Source of the DNA: Tenodera sinensis
Lineage: Eukaryota; Arthropoda; Insecta; Mantodea; Mantidae
Assembly (NCBI GenBank): GCA_030765045.1
Contig: CM060974.1
Span: forward strand, 48,422,839-48,486,838
Direction of reading: 5' to 3'
Length of the DNA stretch: 64,000 nucleotides
Shown here: positions 22,791-34,786 of the stretch, piece after piece
Position numbering within the stretch: position 1 is the first letter of the stretch
How the letters are laid out: each line of letters begins with the position of its first letter
Notes under the pieces: generated by a model
Told to the model about the DNA's origin: nothing
Databases searched by the model: none
The model's input: only the letters and a program-made list of their open reading frames with translations
Position numbers and translations under genes: made by a program

Positions 22791-24378
22791 ATCGGTGTTT
22801 AATGTGTTGGCAACGAAAATTAGTGTAGTGTAAAAAGCAATGTTGGCAGATGTGAAATAGCGTCTGCTAGTTAAGCAGTGAAATCTAGTGGGTGATTGTG
22901 AAACTACTGCCGGCGCATGCGCAGAAGATAAGTTCGGACTTAGAATCTGGCTGGCAAGTGGAAAGTGAACGTTTCTACAGATGAGCCGACGAATGTCGGA
23001 TAACTTAAAGCTCCATGGACCTCGGACTCATTTGAGCATCATTTCACCCATTTCATTTCATTCATTCGTCCGATATGGAGGACGTTAATTTAAAAAAAAA
23101 AATTTACGTGAGATGCTGTAATATTATTACCTACTTTAAGTTGAAGCCCGAGATTTGAACTGGAATACATCACTGCCATTACTTTATGTAACCTGTCACT
23201 TTCTTGTCACAAATTTATCTATGCTGATCAACAATAGAACAGTGAGTTGCAAGAAACCTAAGTGAATACTGCAAGCTGCAATCAGCATTGCTGGAATTGT
23301 GAACCTGAATGCCATCCCAACTAATGAACCTGAGAATTGTTATTGTTTAGCTCCCAGCTCACACTCGTACCATGTACAGCCTGCATCGAAAGTGTCCTAT
23401 AGTTTCTTCTGTTGTCAAAGAGCAGTAAATACCTTCCACAGCAGGGAAGGAATTCTTGTTTGATGAGTTAGCAAATTATATAATGAGAGGGGTAATCCCC
23501 ACTTTCTCCATTAATTCAAATCCTGAGAATGAGGGTAATACTGATCATTCTGCATCCCCGTTCCCACGATAACCTCTTTTTTCACCTCCCCTTCGAGCAA
23601 GTTGATTACCCCAACACTGCTTGTCATACTGTGCGACTCTAAGCTCAACACCCAAAATTCCATTGCCTCACATGCTTCTTTGAATGTTAGTTTTAATTGA
23701 TATATTTCAAAGAAAAAATAAGAATTTGCATGTTTATTTTAATGGAAATAATTACTACTGTTATACAACATAATTGACCTGCCAATATTTGGTATGAGTA
23801 CAACTTTGTATAGTATTTATTTACTTGAAAGGGTAGGGACAGAGAAAGGATAATTTGTATGTCATACAAATGCATGTTTACTTATGTTTATTTTAAAGGA
23901 ACTAATTCACAACAATGCACACAATAAGGTGTTATATTTGTCATTATTTGACTGTACTCATAATTCTAATCCATAAATTGCTTAGTTATTTCTTTAAAAG
24001 GATTGGAACAAGAGAAAAGATCATTTGCAAATGAAACCAATACATTTTCATTTTTTTAATGTTGCATTTATATGTAGCCTTTAACTTCTAAGATCTTGTC
24101 AGCAGAGTTTTACCTGTGGAACAATTGCATGCTCATACTTCCAGGCTCTACGGTGGCTGGGACATAATACTGGCTAAATAAACTGATAATCTTGCTAAAG
24201 ACGTGTGTCTGTCATGGCAGGTTCTGCACTCCATCAGCTGGACAATGTTGTGGATAGCAAAACTGCTGAAATTGAGCGAGTGAGCAGCCTTTGTCCTGTT
24301 CAATAATGATCCTAGTAGCATATTCTGCACCAGTTATTTAGTTTCAGGTATGTGTTTTTACATAATTCACTATTATTA
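22791..24378. other. No gene; weak tandem duplication
   Basis: 22880-23090 is less AT-rich and carries ggcgcatgcgcag, a palindrome of the NRF1/Ewg-site type. 23690-24060 contains two diverged copies of a unit of about 190 bp. I cannot assign either a function. Confidence 0.4.
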
Positions 24379-24635
24379 CCTGGCAAAGCCATGAAGTGTA
24401 TTGGAAAGAATGTGAAGCTGCCCAGATGTTTATGTGAGCTTATCTCACAAACATGGAGAGATGATGTCTGTACACTCTGTTCAGATGCAATCGTATCTTC
24501 AGTACAGCAACGTCTCATATACCGGCAGGCGCGAGATATCATCTATTTGTGTTTTATCACTGACTGTACGCCAAGTTACTGTTATTTTGTTCTTCTAATA
24601 AACAAGATAAGAAGCGATCATAGCACTTTGCCAGG
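24379..24635 (+). mobile_element. MITE, copy 2, TA TSD
   Basis: 257 bp with inverted ends cctggcaaag / ctttgccagg and TA on both sides (24377-24378, 24636-24637). Direct-orientation relative of 12211-12477. The TA target suggests a Tc1/mariner-type source. Confidence 0.8.
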
Positions 24636-25264
24636 TAATGAATACCACATGATTTATTTGGGAGTAAACATGGATAACCTATGCATCATTGCAATGTTAA
24701 ACATTTTAAATAATGAAGGCTTACTAAAAAACAAAGTCCTTGGGGCATAATTATGATGCTATTTATCATCACCGTCACCACCACCTTTCACCTCCATTCC
24801 ATCCCTTTATTGCTTTACAATTATTATTTGGTGTATTCATTACACTTACTCTTATCACTGTATAACTTTTCATTACTGTTTTGTACCCTCTTTTGCTGCA
24901 GCATCAAATATTTCCCAATACCAACTCCTTCAGGTTCTGGTACCTACCTTTACATATTAACAGTATCTGCCAAGACAGGTGCAAGTCTGCTATAAGGTTT
25001 CCCAAAAGATAGTTAATAAGAAAAGTATAGTAAGGAATTTGGTTCATTTTCTTGAGCATTTATGACCTTTTATGTTAAGGACATCTCCACACTACACTGT
25101 CTAGAAAATGAATTAGATGAACCTCCATCATAATTCTTTGACATCCTATGACATCACAGTAGGGAAGATTTCTGGCCAGTATTCCCTTCCCACAATGAAA
25201 CGTAATTGGCTTTTCAGTTATATTGAACTTGTCTGTTACCTCAAAAATACCCACACCACAGAGA
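24636..25264. other. No gene seen
   Basis: AT-rich spacer with a CCT/CCA-rich stretch near 24768-24790. Nothing recognised. Confidence 0.5.
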
Positions 25265-25525
25265 CAGGCAATGAAAAGCATGTCTGGGTGCTGTGGTATT
25301 GAAATTTAATCCCAGGTTAGGTTACACCTTATGTGTATATGAACAGAATGACTGGCTACTGTGGTATTGAAATTTAATCCTAGATTATTATGACAACACC
25401 TTATGTGTATATGAAAAGCATGACTGGGTGCTGTGGTATTGAAACTTGAAACCCAGATTAGGTTACAACGCCTTATGTGCATATGATCAGTATGGCTGGG
25501 TGCTGTGGTATTGAAATTTAACTCG
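25265..25525 (+). repeat. Minisatellite, about 78-bp unit
   Basis: Three to four imperfect copies of a unit with gctgtggtattgaaatttaa and ccttatgtgtatatga. The minus-strand ORF across it is repeat-driven. Confidence 0.9.
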
Positions 25526-26718
25526 TTCACTCTAGATGAATGTCCTTCAGTGATCCGGCCTACTCCAATTATCAGCTCAGCATTTAGTTTGTTATAAAAC
25601 AGTTCTGCTTCCGTTCTTAAACTACTACTTAATAACTCAAGATAATATTGCACCTATCCAGGATTTGTGGAGTTTCTCACAAAACACTGTTTGACCTGCA
25701 TACTCAATTGAAACCCAAAGGAATAGCATAAGTACAGGAGCACAAAAATGGTTTACAGCTCTTCCATACAAATGTTCCATAATTTTATAGAATATTTCAA
25801 ACAGTTTTGTTTCTCAGGCTTGATGCATTTAGCAACAGTAGTGACAATTCTTATACTTTTGCAGTTGCGACTCGCTTTGGGATTCCTGTTGTTTGTGTGC
25901 TATTACTGCAGAAAATTTGTCTCAAGTTATTTGTCAAATTAGAAATTTGTAGTTACTTAATCAAGCAATCCTTCACTAATGTCATTCACAAATACTCTGT
26001 TACTTCTATTGACATGGCGACGTTTATCATGAAATATCACATACGGTTTAGAAAAGCTGGCAGATATAAGGTGGAAAAATGTCACCAGTAGATAAGTCCT
26101 GGTTCTGTGGTTTAATGAGTGGTTGCTGTATTTCATATCTAATGCATCAATTTCACCTTTTCTATCATTGCAAAAGGAGATTATCACTGGTTTATTAATT
26201 TTCTCATTAGTAAATTTGTACTTGTGCAGAAATGAGATCAGTATAAGTGATTGTCCACTGTATTTCATAGCTGCGGTTTATTATAGTTTTTGTCATAAGT
26301 AAATTTGCAGTTGTCCATAGATGCTAGAAATATGTGATTTCACACTTTGTTATACAAAAGATAACAATATAAGGACTGTAGTGAATACATAGATATTTTA
26401 TCTCACCTCTCTGTTTTTATTGGGCAGAAATTCTAGTTAAATTTGTTTCTTGTTTGATTTCAGAGTACCTACTTAAGTCAATTTATGTCTTAGCAATTTC
26501 TTACCAGGTTCAGTTAACAAAAACCCAATTATTAGTGGTAATGTTTCTACTGCTGGAGTAAGTACATTTAGAGAGGTGAATGACTGCTTGTGCTGATTTT
26601 GTAGAGGCGTTTCCTTCCTCAGCTGAAAGTGTCCTACAATCACTGTCCTTCCCCACATAAGTGTGTGCATTATAAAGGTACTAGGAATTTGCATGTATAA
26701 TTATTTAATCTTATTATG
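25526..26718. other. No gene seen
   Basis: AT-rich spacer with short open frames only. Confidence 0.5.
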
Positions 26719-27101
26719 CAGGGTGGGCTATTTAACATGAGGGAGTACAATATCTCAGAAACCAAGCACTGTAGTCTTGAAATGTCTTGAATAAAAGTTG
26801 TTTGATATTATTGGGGAAAGTAAATGCCATTAGTCATCTTTTATTTGAAGGACATTGTAATAGCCGTTTTAGGGTCAGTTCAGTTCTTTTAAATGGGAAC
26901 CTACCTTTTCTATTTTGTTTTCTCACTCCTCATATTGAATTGACCCTAAAATGACCATCACAACATCCTCCAAATAAAAGACAACCAATGGCATCCACTA
27001 TCCAAAAATATTTTATCAAACAACTTTTATTCAAGACATTTCTTCCTACAGTGCTTAGTTTCAGAGATATTGTACTGTCTCAAGTTAAATGCTCCACTCT
27101 G
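26719..27101. mobile_element. Foldback MITE
   Basis: 383 bp with inverted arms of about 100 bp or more: cagggtgggctatttaac on the left, and cagagtggagcatttaact from the right. Both continue through agtacaatatctc-gaaac and gtcttgaataaaagttgttt. TA follows the right end. No coding sequence. Confidence 0.85.
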
Positions 27102-27181
27102 TATATTCAGGATAAGCTTTTCCTTGTGACTGTGAATTCTAGGTAAAACGTTTTCCCATTCCATGCAATAAATGATGGTTC

Positions 27182-27250
27182 TTATTATTTATTTATGCCA
27201 ACAAACTTACTGTTGTGGCATTGAATTTTTAAGTTCCAGTTCTACCTCTC
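27182..27250 (-). mobile_element. SINE-1 mini-insertion with inverted 5' part
   Basis: A 69-bp insert between 12-bp direct repeats aaatgatggttc (27170-27181, 27251-27262). Read on the minus strand, the SINE-1 3' end is normal but the upstream segment is inverted and the middle is deleted. This is the expected product of twin priming. Confidence 0.82.
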
Positions 27251-27302
27251 AAATGATGGTTCATTTTCAACTTGCTCAAACTGCTCTTCAAGATAGTAAA
27301 AA

Positions 27303-27604
27303 GAGTTATTTTTTTATGCCAACAAACTTAGTGCTGATGTGTTTTAAACATACAAGCTGTGTGTGCACAATGTTTGAGAGGTAGAATCAGGACTGAAAGT
27401 TCAATGCCATAGCCAGGATTTGAACCACAGTTCTGCTTCGTGCAGGGCTACTCTTAACCACTGAGGTATTATGGCAACTTGCCAGTATTCTTTAATTGAT
27501 ACATATTTTCCGGTAGACCACAAAGGAATCTCACATCAGAGATAAGTACCCCAAGGGTGACTTACAATAGTCCAGAGTTTGAGTAACCTTTAGATGGTGA
27601 TTGT
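27303..27604 (-). mobile_element. SINE-1, old full-length copy
   Basis: Diverged minus-strand SINE-1 with a recognisable tail, B box (aaatcctgg-type), A box and 5' body (ctcacatcagagataagtac). Confidence 0.82.
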
Positions 27605-27607
27605 TAT

Positions 27608-28260
27608 TTTCTTTATGTCAATCAAGTTACTAATCTTCAAATTTCATATGAAAAAACAAAAATAATGGCTTTTATAGGAACAAACCATTTAAGAGCAAAA
27701 ATTTGCATAAATGATAAACCCATCCAACAACAAAGTGATATTAATTATCTTGGCTATATTGTGTCATATACCAGCAATAGAGATATACAAAACAAAATAA
27801 ACAAATTCCAAACAATATGTGGCACAATAAAAAGAACTTTTAAAAATTGTAATCGTCAAACTTTGTTAAAACTGTATAAAATAATGGCGATCCCAACCCT
27901 GCTTTATGGGTGTGAAAACTGGGTCTTGACTATCTCACAACAGTTAGTGGAGGCTGCTGAGATGAAATTTCTGAGACAGGTGGCAGGTTATAGACTCATA
28001 GATAAGAAAAGAAGCGAGGATATTAGAAGAGAGTTGGAAATTACGAGTCTAAATGAAACAATCATTGCATACTGGCAAAAATGGCAAGATCATGTGCAGA
28101 GAATGACCGAAGACCGTACACCACAAATAGTGCACAAGTATAAACCTGTAGGTAGAATATATGTTGGCAGGCCACGAATGAGATGGTCCGATCAATTTCC
28201 TTGAAGTCGGAACGAGCCACAAGGCTTATACCGTGACGATAATGATGATGATGAAGTTAC
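27608..28260 (+). mobile_element. RTE-like LINE, 3' end
   Basis: 5'-truncated non-LTR element: the C-terminal ORF is followed by a short 3' end with a GAT-type microsatellite tail (about 28238-28252). Confidence 0.72.
27620..28204 (+). pseudogene. LINE reverse transcriptase C-terminal region (truncated)
   Basis: Open frame with KTKIMAF, NYLGYIVSY, a thumb-like helix region, IPTLLYGCENWVL, AEMKFLRQVAGY, WQDHVQRM and GRPRMRW. This order is typical of the region after the reverse transcriptase in RTE-like endonuclease-reverse transcriptase proteins of arthropods. The catalytic palm (xxDD) is missing through 5' truncation, so it is not functional. The open Met at 27665 is internal. Confidence 0.78.
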
Positions 28261-28282
28261 TGTTAAGTGTATGTGTGAGGCT

Positions 28283-28480
28283 GCACTGTAGCTGAGTGAT
28301 TAAGCCATTCACTTCTCAACAAAACGGCCTGGGTTTGACCCCAGGCAACCTCAAGTGAGATTTGTGGCAGACGAAGTGGCGCTGGGGCGGGTTCCCAGAT
28401 TTCCCCTGCTATCTCATTCCATCGGTGCTCCATCTTCATCCCACTCTAGCAATCATCGCAGAATTTGGCATGTATATGCC
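28283..28480 (+). mobile_element. SINE-2 copy
   Basis: A-box-like ctgtagctgagtgattaagc, B-box-like gggtttgacccc, then the SINE-2 body (gcgggttcccagatttcccc, ctccatcttcatccc). The 3' end fades into the minisatellite. Confidence 0.78.
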
Positions 28481-28489
28481 TTTTTTCAT

Positions 28490-29640
28490 GGGGAATGTTT
28501 TTATGCTATGTATTTTACTATGCAACATATTACATTTACATGGTTTTCTCTACTCATTTTTCTTTTACTTAACGCATACATATTTCCTTTTCTATTCGCA
28601 CTTCAGCACACAATTCATACAGTTTTCTATGATTAAAATAGAGTAGCAAAATATTAAACTCACAGTTTTCTTGATTTGCTTCTTTTTATGTAATCCATTC
28701 ACATGTTTTTCTGCACTTGCTCTTCAACATACCAGTCATACAATCTATACATATAAAAAGTAAGTTGGCATGTAAGAAGTTGATAAACTAACACCAGTTG
28801 ACTGATTACCATGCAAATTGCCACATGTAAGTGTTCTTTCATGGAGGCTTATATGCTATCCATTTCACTATGCATCATATTACATTCACATGCTGTTCTC
28901 TACTCACTTTTCTTTTATGTACATATTTACATATTCTCTACTTGCCTTTCAAAATAAATTCATGCCATTTTTTATGATTCAAATAGAAGGTAAACATATT
29001 ACATAATTAGTTTTCTCTTCTCACTTTTCTTTTACATAACACCTTCACATGTTCTTCTCTATTCGTTCTTCGACATAAAGTTCATATAATCTACTAGTTG
29101 ACCGATCGCAATGAAAACTGCTACATGTAAAGTGCCATCCTTATTACTATGCAACGTATTACACTCACAGAGTTTTCTCTACTCCTCTTCTACATAACAC
29201 AATCTATATCTCCTCCGCATACAAATCATACAGTTATGATGATTGAAATAGCAATGCAATAATTTACTTTCACATGGTTTTCTCTAGTGTCTATTGTTTT
29301 ACATAACACAGTCGCATGTGTTATGCACAATAAATTACTCACCCTACAACATAAATTCCAATAACTTTGTATGATTGGAATGAAATGTAATGAATTATGT
29401 TCACATGGTTTTCTCTGCTCATTTTTCTTTTATGAAACACAATCAGACCTGTTTCCTGACTCCCCGTGCTACAATGAGTTTGCACAATTTTCTATATGAT
29501 CAAAATAGAAATGCATTTTCTTATATTTATGCAACTTCTTATTTGTCTACTTGCTTTTCTTCCTGTAATAGTTGAAGTTGACATGTTTTTATGCCTCAGA
29601 GTAGCATAAGTTCAGTAAAATGTCCAGTTTAATTTTGTAG
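28490..29640 (+). repeat. Minisatellite array 2
   Basis: Degenerate tandem units of about 120-140 bp. The phrase acatggttttctctactca-t recurs near 28540, 28660, 28885, 29005, 29165, 29275 and 29405. Inverse of 10960-11640 and longer than it. Confidence 0.8.
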
Positions 29641-30045
29641 TCCTTATTGTAAGCTCCTCTGTCTTCAAGATTATAAAATTCCTTTTAGAGTAATATTATT
29701 TAAAGCAAGTTTTACTATAATAGACATTAGATGCTGATTAAAATAACCATAAGAATGATATGGATCTTTGAATGTTGAAATGTTATTCTAAACACATTAC
29801 ATCATATTATCATTATTACTTTTGGTGCTGTATTTGCTATTATTATTGTCGCTGTGTCTTTAGCTAATGAGATCTTTTTGATCTCAGGGCTTGGTAACGG
29901 ATGGAATGAACATACACTTGGATTTAACTTTGGTCAAACATTTTATTTGCACCTTCTTGTTCACAATTTTTAAATCTATCACAGTAGAAAGTCTTATCTT
30001 AGCGGATCAGCTTCCCTAGCATCGCCAAAATTTAATTAAAGGTCT

Positions 30046-30255
30046 CTAAACACTTAGTAAATTCACTTTTACTATTTCATGACGCGTACACATAAAAATA
30101 CGTCCATCCACCTCACAGATACACACGCTAGTGAACAGTTTTTTGGCGTCGTTTTGACGCGACACCGCCTTTTTCATATCCATCCGTGCAAATAGTTCTT
30201 TCTCGTTAGGGAAGCAATCCCAATCATCGTCTCCTACGTTTATTATGGAACACAA
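30046..30255 (-). CDS. Unrecognised small ORF, 69 aa
   Basis: MCSIINVGDDDWDCFPNEKE onward, with balanced composition and higher GC than its surroundings, inside the block that is absent from the other duplication arm. No family recognised; it could be a relic from an inserted element. Confidence 0.2.
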   Translation of the reverse strand: MCSIINVGDDDWDCFPNEKELFARMDMKKAVSRQNDAKKLFTSVCICEVDGRIFMCTRHEIVKVNLLSV

Positions 30256-30264
30256 ACAATTCTA

Positions 30265-30500
30265 ATATTTATACACATATATTAAAATCAAATATGGAAA
30301 GATTTATGACGTCTTTGTGCAAACTTAGTTGTTCGTAACAATGAACCTTATCAACATGTTTTTGTCATTTAATTAACTCATACCAACATCAAAAAACGAA
30401 TTACACTTTTAACAAACATTTACATGAACGATTTTCTTTTGGGGTCTTCTAATATTCTGTCTCACTTTGTACTACTGTTTGTTTTAATGTAATGTAATAA
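30265..30500 (+). repeat. Dispersed repeat R3, copy 1
   Basis: Direct repeat of 35300-35515. Landmarks are ttgttcgtaacaatgaac, tttatgacgtcttt and gattttcttttggggtctt. Unknown family. Confidence 0.8.
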
Positions 30501-30554
30501 TTATCTGTAAGCAAACTCATGGATGTTACTAATAATGTGTTTCTTTTTCCACAG

Positions 30555-30867
30555 ACTTGCTACTGAACTTTAAGAACAATTGCTCAAATACAGTAACTAT
30601 AGTAAAATGGATATTAAAGTAGAAATCAAAGAGAAATCTTTCCTGGACCTTGAGAGTGAGGTTTTAATCGAAGACCTTGTGAACAAGGTTAAGATAGAAA
30701 CTGTTACAAGTAACAGTGATATCAAACCAGAACTTGAAGATTCTTCCATGTGTTCATACAATGAACAGCATGATCAATTGAAAAGTGAAATTGAAACCAA
30801 GATAGATATTAAAGAAGAAACTTGGTGGCTGGAAAGAGAAGATTCATGTATTAATGAAGATATTAAG
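30555..30867 (+). CDS. C2H2 zinc-finger gene, exon 1 of the coding region
   Basis: Acceptor ttccacag at 30547-30554 opens the exon. ATG is at 30607-30609, and 87 codons end exactly at 30867 before donor GTAAGT (phase 0). The peptide is acidic and has five PsiKxE motifs, the SUMO acceptor consensus, at K4 (IKVE), K29 (VKIE), K40 (IKPE), K59 (LKSE) and K69 (IKEE). This is the kind of N-terminal region often seen before the fingers in insect C2H2 proteins. At least one upstream 5' UTR exon must exist and was not located. The exon has a diverged twin at 9607-9834. It splices best to 46776-46816 (see that entry). Confidence 0.82.
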
Positions 30868-30962
30868 GTAAGTTGTACCAAAAAAGGTGCACCACTTTTG
30901 CCTCTTCTTAAAGTACTGAACAGCATTAATTCTTAAAAATGCATATTTTATATATTTAGGGA

Positions 30963-31139
30963 TAGAATTGGGATACAGTCTTCACCACTCTGTCCTCTAT
31001 GTAATCTGCAAGAGAAAATGGATCGAGACCACCTTCATATATGCCTGGCCACTTCTAGTGCCCCATCCATCACTGAAAAATATTGGAGAGCAAGAGGATT
31101 AATGACTTCATTGTCAGAAATACAGCATTAACTTACAAC
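30963..31139 (+). mobile_element. LINE family A, 177-bp truncated insertion in intron 1
   Basis: Matches the last 177 bp of family A (tctgtcctctatgta-tctgc, attggagagcaagaggatta) and ends ...ttaacttacaac. Near-perfect 13-bp repeats (atatatttaggga at 30950-30962, atataattaggga at 31140-31152) are the TSD. Confidence 0.88.
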
Positions 31140-31539
31140 ATATAATTAGGGACACAATTTTTTGGTTAATAAAAATTGTGATTTCGGTATAAAAAGAAGG
31201 CTGACAGCAAGATAAAAGTGGTCAAATAAAATAGCATGTAGCATGTTGATTGAAATAACAAGAAAGCATGGTTTCTAAGTTCCCTACTGTAATACTGGTT
31301 CTTTTGCCTGACAAAATATTGTACACTGAAAGAGTTCCTTCACAATCACCATTAGAAATTGAAGTATAGGCACATAGACTGTGGTTCTGAGTGTTACATT
31401 CCACTTTGGGCATGAAATATGGCTTAATTTTGCTCATAGGCCTTTATCAAGCTTGAGGCTGTTTTACATACCATAAATCTGTGGCACAGGACCACCAGCT
31501 TTAATTTCCTTCGAAAGGAAGTGCTATGATTTCTGCATT

Positions 31540-32258
31540 TGAAATACTTCATCATCCTCTGCCAGCTTCCTGGTCACGTAGGTTTGCCGTGGAATGAAAT
31601 GGCAGATCTAGCAGCAAAGACGGCAACTACAGAACCCAGTATTACCATCTCACATGTTACTTCGGAAGACTTTAGGTTAGAAGTGCAGAGAGCGGTGCGG
31701 TCATCCTGGCACGACGAGTGGTCAGCTATCCGCGGTAATAAGCTTAGAGAAGTGAAAGAACTTCTGATAAACTGGGTAACTTCCTGTCCCACATTTCATT
31801 GCGAGGAGTTTAGTTTGGCTCGATTGAGAATAGGGCACTGCAATTTTTCACATGGTTACTTATTTAAAAGGGACCCTGCTCCAGTATGTCCGCTGTGTGA
31901 CAACCTTTTGTTGGTTCGCCACGTGCTGCTCTAGCGCACCTTCGGGATTTGCTGCAGCTGCCTGCCAGACTTGCAGAGGTTCTAGCGGACGACAAAACAG
32001 CAGTTGTTAGAGTTTTTAATTTTTTAGCAGAGTGCAATATCAATTTGAGGATTTAAAATTTTAATTATCTGTTTATGCTTTTGGACACATTTATCACCTT
32101 GTTTCATATCTCGCTATTGCCACTGTTTTTTACCTTTGTATATTTTTCTTGTTGCTAGTATTTTTATTTTCTGAGTGAAATTTATATCTGGCTGTTGCCA
32201 TGAATCTTTTAAGGGCGCTGATGACCTAGAAGTTGACACCCTTAAACCAAACCAATCT
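31540..32258 (+). mobile_element. LINE 3' end of a third family
   Basis: Truncated element with an RNase H C-terminus and a 3' UTR ending gggcgctgatgacctagaag then taaaccaaacc. This is a terminal motif typical of a widespread arthropod LINE group with RNase H. Confidence 0.78.
31560..32055 (+). pseudogene. RNase H/C-terminal fragment of a LINE ORF
   Basis: LPGHVGLPWNEMADLAAKTA is the end of an RNase H domain (His and Asp residues of H-x-G-x-x-G-N-E-x-A-D). It is followed by a C-terminal segment with LARLRIGHCNFSHGYLFKRD and a Cys motif CPLCD. A stop (31933-31935) interrupts it. Beyond it the reading resumes in another frame (LPARLAEVLADDKT..VFNFLAECNI). Reverse transcriptase is missing. Confidence 0.78.
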
Positions 32259-33384
32259 GCCAGGTTTGAACCTGTGACCTAGGGAAGCAGAAACTAGGCT
32301 GTAATCCGTAGACCACTCAGGACAATGTTCATCGCCATGGAAACTTTCAAGCACACGTGTGTACCTAGCTATCAGAATGGACTTGTTTTAATGTAACTGT
32401 ACACTCATGGGCTTTGGCTCTGCAGTGTACTAAGAGATGAAACAAATCAGAGATAAACTCCCACAAATTTGGCATTAAACTTGCATTCCCTGCTGTCTAT
32501 CGGAGCCTTCCGTAAAATACATGTAAACTTATTGTAAGAGCCTAACTAAGCTATATGTGTTTGCGTAGTGCAGGAAAACCAGTAGAGGAGTGAGATGGAT
32601 GTTGTCTCCGGCACTTTGCTCTAGTGATGATGCTGCAGCGTGGAAGGTTTATTGCTCTATCTGATCATTGAATGCTCACGTATGCCACTGGTTATCTGTC
32701 AGCCTATCTTCCCTGCCATTCTCATGTAGCTTTTCTGCTTATCATAAACATAGTTGCATTTATTCCAGCCACACCGAGCTTTGACCCTTGACCTTGACCT
32801 CGCATCTGTCTTTCTATGCTGCAAAAAGTGATACATCTTGTTTTATTCCTAAAATAAATCTTTAATGTTTGTTTCACAGAAATACTGCGATGAAATGTTG
32901 ATTTGATGCAAATCTTAAATAACCCCTCACTTCACAGGTTTCATTAAAATTTATATTTAATCACAAGAGTAAATGTGGATGATTGCAACAGAATTGTTTC
33001 TGAAGCCTTTTTATTGCATATTAACATATTTTATGTCATCACACTCCACCAAAAAGTGTCACCTTATATAACAAATCATCTTAAAATTCACATTTTGTAG
33101 TGATGCTTTCTAATATAATATAAAAAATATATACTTTTTAACCATTAGGTGTGGGCCTAAGACTTTTGTGGATGATGATATTTATCGCATAAAGATGAGT
33201 AAAACTTACTGCTTGAAAGCAACATGGGACATTAAGGGGTTTTGCACTGCTTTAATTTTATTATTATATTCATCAATAGCTTTTCAGTAATAACTTCCTC
33301 CAGCTCTTTTTGGTATTTTATAATATGCACTGTAGTATACTGCAATGTTTGGTTCATAAACGGTTTGATATACTAAGAATAGTA
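32259..33384. other. No gene seen
   Basis: Intronic sequence under the zinc-finger model. No recognisable coding or terminal-repeat signature. Confidence 0.5.
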
Positions 33385-33500
33385 GCACAGTTGGTAGAGC
33401 ACCTGCCTGCTGTGGAAGGGGTCCCGGGTTCGATTCCCGGCAGCAGGGTAGAAATTTTTCTCTGGCCAGGATTATCCTTCCCTGAGTCTGGAAGTATAAT
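33385..33500 (+). mobile_element. SINE-4 head (tRNA-like)
   Basis: A box tagcacagttggtagagc and B box gggttcgattcccgg with a perfect 5-bp T-stem, then a short body (tctctggccaggattatcct). No acceptor stem or CCA context, so I treat it as a SINE and not as a tRNA gene. Confidence 0.75.
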
Positions 33501-33835
33501 GGTGGCACCGTGGCTGAGTGGTTAGACCGCTCACCTACCACCTAGGTGGGACCCTTATGTGGTGTACATGGTGGACGAACTTGCATCTGGGTGGGTTTTC
33601 TCCAGGTTCTCCAGTTTCCCCTGCCACTCATTCCACCAATTGCTCCATTATCACCCTTCCAATCATCCATTTGGCCTGCATTTCATATCATCCCCTTCCT
33701 CACTATCATACCTGGTGCTTGGCTGACCACCTGCTTCCAGGTCTTCACTCTGGTCCAGAGGTCCCTCTGCTCCCCGACAGCCATCTGATCCTAGGCTGCA
33801 TTGTAAGTCCTACATAAGGGGCGGGTAATCAGGGA
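33501..33835 (+). mobile_element. SINE-2, long variant
   Basis: The tRNA-like head (caccgtggctgagtggttag) lies directly behind SINE-4. The body gtggtgtacatggtggacga and the 3' part ccccgacagccatctgatcc, ccctacataagg-type, are shared with the pieces at 11895 and 41692. Confidence 0.82.
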
Positions 33836-34006
33836 AAGAAAGAACAAGTTTCTTTTATTTGCACAGGACTTTCACATACTTAAGTAATCTTAAGGTTTCA
33901 CTATCATAATCTGTGATGAATCTATTGTTTTCTTAGGGGACATAACTTCTAAGGATAATAGCATAAGTTCACAAAATCATCAAATTTGCCATTTACTTGA
34001 GTGTTG

Positions 34007-34254
34007 TGGCCGCGCTGTAGCAGAGTGGTTAGAACATTTGCTTCTCACCAAAGCGACCCAGGTTCGATCCAGGCGACTGCATGTGGGATTCATGGTGGAC
34101 GAAGCAGCGCTAGGGTGGGTTTCCTCCTGGTTCTCCAGTTTTCCCCGCCATCTCATTCCCCCAGTACTCTATCTTCATTCCATATATCACCAGTGTTACC
34201 CCTGCGGTGCTGTATGATGTAAAAGTGGGCATTAAACATTACTAAACCAAACCA
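34007..34254 (+). mobile_element. SINE-2, intact copy with 12-bp TSD
   Basis: 248 bp from tggccgcgctgtagcagagt to ctaaaccaaacca. A box gtagcagagtggttagaac, B box ggttcgatcc. Perfect TSD acttgagtgttg at 33995-34006 and 34255-34266. This is the best reference copy of the family in the window. Confidence 0.92.
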
Positions 34255-34786
34255 ACTTGAGTGTTGACATAAACAGAATAGAATTTTGACTGTATCCCAT
34301 GTGCTAACCCCAGGGATATGGGTTTGCATCTCATTCTTTAAAATGCTCATTAAAACTTGGAAACTGACTTCACAAAAATCTAGTCCCTGAGGACTAAGAA
34401 CATAATTTAAATAATTTTTTATAATCTGCATTTTTAATAGAGTAGGTATAATAACTTTTGCACCATTGGATTGGCATGATATGTGTTATTATGAATACCA
34501 ACTCCCTTCACTCACCACGCATATGCTGTCGTACAATATTTTGTACTGGTCCATGGTGTATTTGACAGACGAGTAGGTTGATATGCTTTTGATCTATGGA
34601 GAAGCAAGACCCAATGCATAAGCAGCTCAACATCTATACCAGGAGATATGTAATAGACAATAATATCATAAAATGGAAATAAAACAATTTTGAATTGGAA
34701 TATCAACTTAAAACATTAAACCAATTTTATTTGTGAATATCATACGTTGAAACAATTAGTACATGCAGGGGATTTGATCCACCTTT

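Larger units (their letters stand above)
28490..30955 (+). repeat. Inverted duplication, right arm
   Basis: Counterpart of 9510-11640. It carries the minisatellite, intron and first coding exon of the + strand zinc-finger gene. An extra block (about 29825-30500) interrupts homology upstream of the exon. LINE A begins where homology stops on the right. Confidence 0.8.

Noticed and set aside
22880..23090. Bidirectional promoter for the two zinc-finger copies
   Set aside because: Position and one gcgcatgcgc motif are suggestive, but no TATA, initiator or 5' UTR exon could be tied to it.
25265..25525. CRISPR-like array
   Set aside because: The whole ~78-bp unit repeats, with no unique spacers, and the genome is eukaryotic; it is a minisatellite.
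33385..33460. Functional tRNA gene
   Set aside because: Good A and B boxes and T-stem, but no closing acceptor stem and a SINE body follows.
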